Of a stretch of 64,000 nt of DNA, positions 58,440 through 64,000 are shown piece after piece. The DNA is from Cycloclasticus pugetii PS-1 (GTDB lineage Bacteria; Pseudomonadota; Gammaproteobacteria; Methylococcales; Cycloclasticaceae): the NCBI RefSeq assembly GCF_000384415.1, contig NZ_ARVU01000001.1:2170001-2234000 (forward strand), written 5' to 3'. Within the stretch, counting starts at the first letter, position 1; each line of letters starts with the position of its first letter. A program made the position numbers and the translations under genes. Under the pieces are notes generated by a model. That model saw nothing but the letters and a program-made list of their open reading frames with translations. It made no database searches and had not been told where the DNA came from.

Positions 58440-60568
58440 AAAAGAGAGCCTATTTTATTCCCGCAGGTGTGTTACTCAGCCTGCTATTTAGCCTGTACTT
58501 GATGAGCCATGCAACAGAGTCTAACTCTCAATTCAATGGCTTGTTTTCTGCACTTATTCTGATCAATATCGCAGGCACTATTTTCTTATTCGGACTGCTA
58601 TTCTCAAACATTCGCTGGCTTTGGCAACAGTTTTCAACTCAAGCCGTTGGTTCACGTATTACGGTACACATTGTGCTGCTTTTTTTTGCCATTTCTGTGA
58701 TCCCAACTGGCATTGTTTTTTACTTTTCTAGTCAGCTCCTACACCAAAGTATTGACAGTTGGTTTGATGCAAAAATAGACACCGCGATGGAAAGCTCATT
58801 AACACTGAGCCGCCGATCCCTAGATAACCGTACTCTTTCCTTAATGAAGGAGACTCGTCAATTAGCTAGTCAGCTAGAAAGCGAACCAGATATCTTTTTA
58901 TCGCTAACCTTAGCCGGCCTACGCGCACAAACCAATGCCAATGAACTCACCGCCTTTTCAAGACAAGGGCAGATTATTGCCACAACTAACATTGATCCCA
59001 GCGTACTCATTCCCAATACGCCTGACAGTTCAACGCTTCTGCTCGCCAAACAAAACCGAGAATTTATTGGCTTCGAACCTAGCTCCGATAAAGGCTTAAT
59101 TGTCCGCAGCATCGTGGAAATTAAAAACACCAATCCAAGGCGCTACCTACAAGCCATCTATGAGATACCCGAAGATATTAGTCAATTAGCCGACTCGGTA
59201 GAAGATGCTTATACGACCTATCAAGAATTCAGTTATTTACGAGACTCTTTAAAGTTTAGTTTCACCCTGACACTCTCTCTTGCTCTACTATTTAGCATTT
59301 TAGCTGCTAGCTGGGCAGCCTTTGTGTTTGCAAGAGAACTAGTCGCACCGATTCGCCAATTAGTTAAAGGCACTCAAGCTATTGCCGAAGGGAATTACGA
59401 AAAGAAACTAAAAACCAATCGAAAAGACGAACTTGGCTTCCTTATTAATTCTTTTAATGCCATGACATTGCGAATATCTAGCTCTCGACAAGCAGCCTAT
59501 AACGCCCAACGAGACGCGGAGAACCAACATGCTCATTTAGAAACCATATTAAGCCACCTTTCTAATGGCGTTTTAGGCTTTGACCTTACGTTACGACTTA
59601 AAACAACCAATTATGGTGCCAACCAGATTCTCGAACACCCCTTATCGGCCTGTATTGAATACTCACTTGCCGACATTGCCGCTAAATTCCCAGAACTAGA
59701 AGCCTTTACCAGTTTACTGATTGATAATTTTTCCGCTAAAGAAAAAGAGTGGCAACGAGAATTCATCTTCTATATTAACCATCAAAAGAAAACTCTACGT
59801 CTAAAAGGCACTCCCTTGTATGCCGCCGATAAAACATTATCTGGTTACGTGTTAATTTTTGATGATGTTACCCCCATTATCCAGTCACAAAGAAACGCGG
59901 CGTGGAGCGAAGTCGCTCAACGTCTAGCACATGAAATTAAAAACCCCTTAACCCCGATTCAATTATCTGCTGAACGGCTACAAAGAAAACTTCACTCACA
60001 GCTCAATGATGATGCCAATAAAGTACTGAAAAAATCGACAGAGACCATCGTACAACAGGTCAGCGCCTTAAAAAGCATGGTCAATGACTTTTCGAATTTC
60101 GCACGCCCACCACAGTCCAAACCCCAAGTGATATCAATAAGCCAGCTTATCGATGACATCGCTTCTTTGTATCAAGGCCAAGTTCAACACCTTATAGTAA
60201 CTATTGATAACGATTTACCCAACGCCTATGCAGACCCAGTTCGATTACGACAAGTTTTCATTAACCTGATAAAAAATGCGCAAGAAGCCATTGCTGACGA
60301 CGAATTTGGAGAAATCAACATATCGGCCAACTACAATAAAGCCAATGATTCAATCGAGATTTGTATTGCTGATAATGGCCCAGGCGTAGATAATTCCGAT
60401 ATTGAACGCATTTTCGAACCCTATGCGACGACCAAAGAGAAAGGTACTGGGCTTGGACTGGCTATTGTTAAAAAAATCATCGAGGAACATGGCGGCACGA
60501 TCATTACCAAGCCGGTTACTCCACACGGGGCTAATTTCATTATTCAACTCCCTATTACGACTCCCTAA
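58421..60568 (+). CDS. ntrY: NtrY-type membrane sensor histidine kinase
   Basis: 715 residues. N-terminal spans (about 10-28, 40-62, 80-105), a periplasmic-like loop, a span near 285-305, HAMP (about 308-360), PAS (about 375-480), the phospho-histidine in AHEIKNPLTP and HATPase motifs NLIKNAQEAI, DNGPGV and GTGLGL. Pairs with the next gene. Confidence 0.95.
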   Translation: MATSPVKKRAYFIPAGVLLSLLFSLYLMSHATESNSQFNGLFSALILINIAGTIFLFGLLFSNIRWLWQQFSTQAVGSRITVHIVLLFFAISVIPTGIVFYFSSQLLHQSIDSWFDAKIDTAMESSLTLSRRSLDNRTLSLMKETRQLASQLESEPDIFLSLTLAGLRAQTNANELTAFSRQGQIIATTNIDPSVLIPNTPDSSTLLLAKQNREFIGFEPSSDKGLIVRSIVEIKNTNPRRYLQAIYEIPEDISQLADSVEDAYTTYQEFSYLRDSLKFSFTLTLSLALLFSILAASWAAFVFARELVAPIRQLVKGTQAIAEGNYEKKLKTNRKDELGFLINSFNAMTLRISSSRQAAYNAQRDAENQHAHLETILSHLSNGVLGFDLTLRLKTTNYGANQILEHPLSACIEYSLADIAAKFPELEAFTSLLIDNFSAKEKEWQREFIFYINHQKKTLRLKGTPLYAADKTLSGYVLIFDDVTPIIQSQRNAAWSEVAQRLAHEIKNPLTPIQLSAERLQRKLHSQLNDDANKVLKKSTETIVQQVSALKSMVNDFSNFARPPQSKPQVISISQLIDDIASLYQGQVQHLIVTIDNDLPNAYADPVRLRQVFINLIKNAQEAIADDEFGEINISANYNKANDSIEICIADNGPGVDNSDIERIFEPYATTKEKGTGLGLAIVKKIIEEHGGTIITKPVTPHGANFIIQLPITTP

Positions 60569-60596
60569 AAAAACCTAATCATTACGGATACACTTT

Positions 60597-61964
60597 ATGA
60601 ACAAACCTCATATTCTTGTTATTGACGACGAACCCGATATTCGCAGCCTAATTAGGGATATTCTCGAAGATGAAGACTATGAAGTATCTACTGCTGATAG
60701 CGCTGTAACCGCTCAGCAAGCACGTCATGAGTGTCGCCATGACTTAATTTTACTGGATATTTGGATGCCGAATACCGACGGCGTCACCTTATTAAAAGAC
60801 TGGTCTACATCGGGAGATTTATCTTGCCCGGTCATTATGATGTCTGGGCACGGCACCGTTGAAACCGCTGTGGAAGCCACGCGTTTAGGCGCTTATGACT
60901 TTCTAGAAAAGCCATTATCCATTGCCAAACTATTACTGACCATTGAACGCGCACTGGAAGCTGAAAAACTTAAACAAGAGAATATCGACCTTAAACAATA
61001 TTCAAATACCATTCAGGAGCCTCTTGGCAGCAGCCCACAAATTCAACAACTTCTTGAGCAGGCACGCCGACTCGGACAGCATGACACTCGCATATTATTA
61101 ACGGGCGAACCTGGTAGCGGTAAAGAAACACTCGCACGATATATTCACGAACATAGCACCAGAAAACAAGGGCCTTTTATAGAGTTGAATACAGGCATTA
61201 TCACTTCCCATAATGCCTTAGAAGAATTTTTTGGTCGTGAAGACGGCGACTCTATTCACTACGGTTTATTGGAAAAAGCAAACCACGGTACCTTGTTCAT
61301 CGATGAAATTGGTGACATGGACAGTGAAACCCAACACCGCTTACTGAGTGCATTAGAATCTAAATCATTTCAACGCATTGGCGGCCACGAAGAGGTTAAA
61401 GCTGATGTAAGAGTTATCGCCTCGACCCGACGAGACCTGGAAGAAGCCATTCAAAATGGTCAATTTAGAAAAGACTTATACTATTTACTGAATGTCGCCT
61501 GCCTTCATTTGCCCTCGTTAAAAGATAGAAAAGAGGATATCCCTTTACTATTAGATTTCTATCTCCAGCACTACATAAAGCGAGAAAACTTACCAAAACG
61601 TAAATTCACCATTGCGGCGCAACAATTTTTAAGCGATTATACGTGGTTAGGGAATATACGCGAACTAAGGAATGTGGTTCAACGCCTCTTAATACTAGGC
61701 ATTGGGGACGAGATCGGTCTAACTGAAGTCAAAACAACGCTCGGTGAATCTGCAAGATCCGTCATAACATCAAACGACATACCAATCTTTTATGATTTAC
61801 CCCTTAAAGATGCTAGAGCACAATTTGAAAAAGCCTACCTTGATTACCACCTTGATCAGCACAAAGGCAGCGTTACTAAACTGGCTGAAACAACTGGCAT
61901 GGAAAGAACTCACCTTTACCGCAAACTTCATGCCTTGGGCATTGAGTTTAAAGGAAAACGCTAA
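60597..61964 (+). CDS. ntrX: NtrX-type response regulator without the sigma-54 GAFTGA loop
   Basis: 455 residues. Receiver with D54 (LILLDIWMP), AAA+ with Walker A GEPGSGKE (170-177) and Walker B GTLFIDEIGDM (231-241), and a Fis-type HTH (about 415-450). The place of GAFTGA (about 213-220) reads GREDGDSI, so contact with sigma-54 should fail and it probably acts as a sigma-70-type regulator. 28 bases after ntrY. Confidence 0.93.
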   Translation: MNKPHILVIDDEPDIRSLIRDILEDEDYEVSTADSAVTAQQARHECRHDLILLDIWMPNTDGVTLLKDWSTSGDLSCPVIMMSGHGTVETAVEATRLGAYDFLEKPLSIAKLLLTIERALEAEKLKQENIDLKQYSNTIQEPLGSSPQIQQLLEQARRLGQHDTRILLTGEPGSGKETLARYIHEHSTRKQGPFIELNTGIITSHNALEEFFGREDGDSIHYGLLEKANHGTLFIDEIGDMDSETQHRLLSALESKSFQRIGGHEEVKADVRVIASTRRDLEEAIQNGQFRKDLYYLLNVACLHLPSLKDRKEDIPLLLDFYLQHYIKRENLPKRKFTIAAQQFLSDYTWLGNIRELRNVVQRLLILGIGDEIGLTEVKTTLGESARSVITSNDIPIFYDLPLKDARAQFEKAYLDYHLDQHKGSVTKLAETTGMERTHLYRKLHALGIEFKGKR

Positions 61965-61985
61965 CTCGCGCTATCGCTGTATCCT

Positions 61986-63377
61986 ATGAGAATTATTATT
62001 TTAGGGGCCGGTCGAGTAGGCTCTACTGTTGCCAGCAACTTGTCTAGCGAAAATATCGATATCACACTGATTGATAAAGATCAAAAAGTAATAGACGCTG
62101 TCTGTGAAAGGCTTGATGTTTCAGCCATTTGCGGCAATGTCTCTCATCCAGATGTCTTAGAAAGCGCCGGCACCAAGTATGCCGATATCATCATCGCAGC
62201 AACAGACAGCGATGAAACAAATATGACCGCTTGCCAAGTCGCTCACTACTTATTTAAGGTCCCGAAAAAAATCGCGCGCGTAAGAGCAAGAACCTTCATT
62301 GACGTTCAAGAACAACTTTTTAACCCTAACGCCATCCCAATTGACGTTATTATCAACCCCGAAAATGAGATCGTACAATTTATAAAAAACCTCATTTTGC
62401 ATCCCGGCTCACAGCAAGTTTTATCCTTCGCTAACGGCGTCCTCAGCCTTGTAGAAACAAAATGCAACCGAGATTGCGCATTAGTCGGAAAATCACTTGA
62501 TGATTTGACCCGTTTATTACGTGGCGTTTACGCCAGAATAGCGCTCATTTATAGAGATAGCGAAATCATCATTCCCAACTATCACACCATTATTGAAGAA
62601 CACGATCGCGTTTTCTTTATTGCGCCATCTAAGGATATTCAGCAAGTACTGAGCGTACTCTTCAATCAAGATAAAGCCTATAAACGATTAATTATTGCAG
62701 GTGGTGGCCGTATTGGTCTTGGTTTAGCTAAAGAGCTTGAGAACACCTTACAAGTTAAAATCATCACTAAAAGCAGCGAAAAAGCCTACGAGCTATCAGA
62801 ACAGTTAGACCATAGTATCGTACTGTCCGGCGACACTACAGACGAAGCCTTTTTGCTGGATGAAAACATTGACAGAACCGATGTCTTTTGCACGCTGACA
62901 AGCGACGATGAAACGAATATTCTATGTTCCATGTTGGCCAAAAGCCTTGGCGCAAAGGTTGTCATGAGCTTAGTCGATAGAAATGCCTATATGAGCATGG
63001 TAGATAACGGGGCCATTGATAATGTCATTTACCCTCAACACACCACCATTGGAAAAATATTATCGCATATCAGACAAGGCGCTATTGCGAGTGTCCATTC
63101 TTTATTGCGGGGCAAAGCCGAAGCATTTGAAGCGATTGTCTCAAGTAGGGGACAAAAGAATAACCTCGATGGTCAAGCCATACGGGATGTTAAGCTACCT
63201 AACGGCAGCATGATTATTGGTTTAGTAAGAGAGAATATTTCCATTCCAGCAAGACAGGATGTCATTATTAAAAGTGGTGACCACCTGATTATTTTTGTTG
63301 CAGATAAGTCTTTAATTCACCAGGTAGAGGCGCTTTTTCAGCCGCCAAAATCCTTCCTTCGCCGATTTATTAATTAA
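61986..63377 (+). CDS. trkA: Trk potassium uptake regulator TrkA
   Basis: 463 residues (E. coli 458). Two RCK units, each with a nucleotide-binding Rossmann motif: IILGAGRVGSTVASNL (N-terminal) and IIAGGGRIGLGLAKEL (about residue 237). Peripheral membrane subunit that gates TrkH. 2-base gap before trkH. Confidence 0.97.
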   Translation: MRIIILGAGRVGSTVASNLSSENIDITLIDKDQKVIDAVCERLDVSAICGNVSHPDVLESAGTKYADIIIAATDSDETNMTACQVAHYLFKVPKKIARVRARTFIDVQEQLFNPNAIPIDVIINPENEIVQFIKNLILHPGSQQVLSFANGVLSLVETKCNRDCALVGKSLDDLTRLLRGVYARIALIYRDSEIIIPNYHTIIEEHDRVFFIAPSKDIQQVLSVLFNQDKAYKRLIIAGGGRIGLGLAKELENTLQVKIITKSSEKAYELSEQLDHSIVLSGDTTDEAFLLDENIDRTDVFCTLTSDDETNILCSMLAKSLGAKVVMSLVDRNAYMSMVDNGAIDNVIYPQHTTIGKILSHIRQGAIASVHSLLRGKAEAFEAIVSSRGQKNNLDGQAIRDVKLPNGSMIIGLVRENISIPARQDVIIKSGDHLIIFVADKSLIHQVEALFQPPKSFLRRFIN

Positions 63378-63379
63378 AC

Positions 63380-64000
63380 ATGCATTACAACGTTATTAGA
63401 CGCGTATCAGGTCTATTATTAGGCCTATTTAGCATCACCATGCTACCACCCATAGCCGTGTCTTTTATTTACGACGAACAAAACCACCAACCGTTTTTGA
63501 TCGGTTTTTTTACTATTTTCCTAACCGGCTTTGTGCTCTGGTTAAGCGCCAAAAATGCTAAAGGAGATTTAAGAACACGAGATGGCTTCGTTATTGCTAC
63601 TCTTTTCTGGGTTAGCCTTGGACTGTCCGGAGCCATCCCACTATATTTCTCTAGTCTGCCTTCCTTGTCATTAACCGATTCTATATTTGAATCCATTTCA
63701 GGCTTAACCACTACTGGGGCAACAGTTATTACAGGGCTCGATACGCTGCCAAAGTCTATTCTTTTTTACCGTCAACAACTCCAGTGGTTTGGTGGCATGG
63801 GTATTGTCGTACTCGCCGTTGCCGTCTTACCTATGCTGGGCATCGGTGGAATGCAGCTTTATAAAACTGAGATGCCTGGGCCCGTTAAAGATGCAAAATT
63901 GACACCCCGTATCACCGAAACAGCCAAAGCACTATGGGAGATCTATCTTGGCTTAACCATCGCATGTACACTGGCCTATTGGATCGGTGGCATGACATTT
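63380..64000 (+). CDS. trkH: Trk potassium channel subunit TrkH (3-prime end outside window)
   Basis: 207 codons are visible and the frame runs on past the right edge. Begins MHYNVIRRVSGLLLGLFSITML and shows at least four membrane spans. SGLTTTGATVITGLD is the first selectivity-filter loop and FGGMGIVVLAVAVLPMLG follows, both typical of TrkH. Two bases after trkA, forming a K+ uptake pair. Confidence 0.93.
   Translation, partial: MHYNVIRRVSGLLLGLFSITMLPPIAVSFIYDEQNHQPFLIGFFTIFLTGFVLWLSAKNAKGDLRTRDGFVIATLFWVSLGLSGAIPLYFSSLPSLSLTDSIFESISGLTTTGATVITGLDTLPKSILFYRQQLQWFGGMGIVVLAVAVLPMLGIGGMQLYKTEMPGPVKDAKLTPRITETAKALWEIYLGLTIACTLAYWIGGMTF

Overview
The window is a gene-dense stretch of a gammaproteobacterial chromosome, about 41-43% GC by eye. 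I see no insertion sequences, phage genes, tRNAs, rRNAs or CRISPR arrays. Several gene orders are typical of the class: hslV-hslU-DUF971-ubiE-ubiJ-ubiB, lptM-lysA-dapF-DUF484-xerC, argH/algZ-algR-hemC-hemD-hemX-hemY, and the divergent pair LysM-dprA-smg-topA-purE-tsaC-hemF versus def-fmt-rsmB-DUF4390-ntrY-ntrX-trkA-trkH. A Rieske aromatic-ring dioxygenase set among housekeeping genes, together with moderate GC, would fit a marine hydrocarbon degrader such as Cycloclasticus or another Thiotrichales relative. That taxonomic guess is inference only.

Layout. 0-2.7 kb: a membrane-anchored acidic protein and a secreted/membrane von Willebrand A protein. 2.7-6.9 kb: a carbon-metabolism operon tkt - GAPDH/Epd-like - pgk. 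6.9-11.1 kb: a mixed accessory stretch with a 54-codon cysteine-rich gene, the alpha and beta subunits of a ring-hydroxylating dioxygenase, a SnoaL-like protein, a YajD-type HNH protein and a DUF429 protein. 11.1-21.1 kb: ubiquinone biosynthesis with the HslUV protease, then the lysine/diaminopimelate - XerC operon. 21.2-25.7 kb: a carboxylesterase, an EptC-type phosphoethanolamine transferase with DgkA, and OxyR with a peroxiredoxin. 25.8-30.9 kb: class I adenylate cyclase behind a degenerate GGDEF protein, and argH. 31-38.9 kb: the AlgZ/AlgR two-component pair, heme genes, ubiD and a TusA-like protein. 38.9-45.1 kb: an SH3 protein, oligopeptidase A, the LemA/GIDE pair, a gamma-carbonic-anhydrase-like protein and an EAL-HDOD protein. 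45.1-55 kb: aroE-hemB, an isolated MlaC-like protein, and hemF through the LysM protein. 55-64 kb: deformylase/formyltransferase/RsmB, the NtrYX-type system and Trk potassium uptake (trkH is cut by the window end).

How it fits together. Much of the window serves respiration: heme genes hemB, hemC, hemD, hemF, hemX and hemY, and ubiquinone genes ubiB, ubiD, ubiE and ubiJ. Envelope stress and lipid turnover appear as eptC-dgkA, where the kinase could recycle the diacylglycerol left by the transferase. Oxidative stress appears as oxyR-prx, with a recognisable OxyR operator between the genes. Signalling is varied (AlgZR, NtrYX, CyaA, degenerate GGDEF, EAL-HDOD).

Most of the window is ordinary core genome and I found no clearly new multi-gene system. 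The items most worth checking are a GAPDH/Epd-family enzyme with a shortened S-loop and an altered phosphate-binding motif, a dioxygenase without electron-transfer partners behind a palindromic operator-like site, a PmrA-like box before eptC-dgkA, a near-consensus OxyR site, an NtrX without GAFTGA, and a degenerate GGDEF protein coupled to adenylate cyclase.
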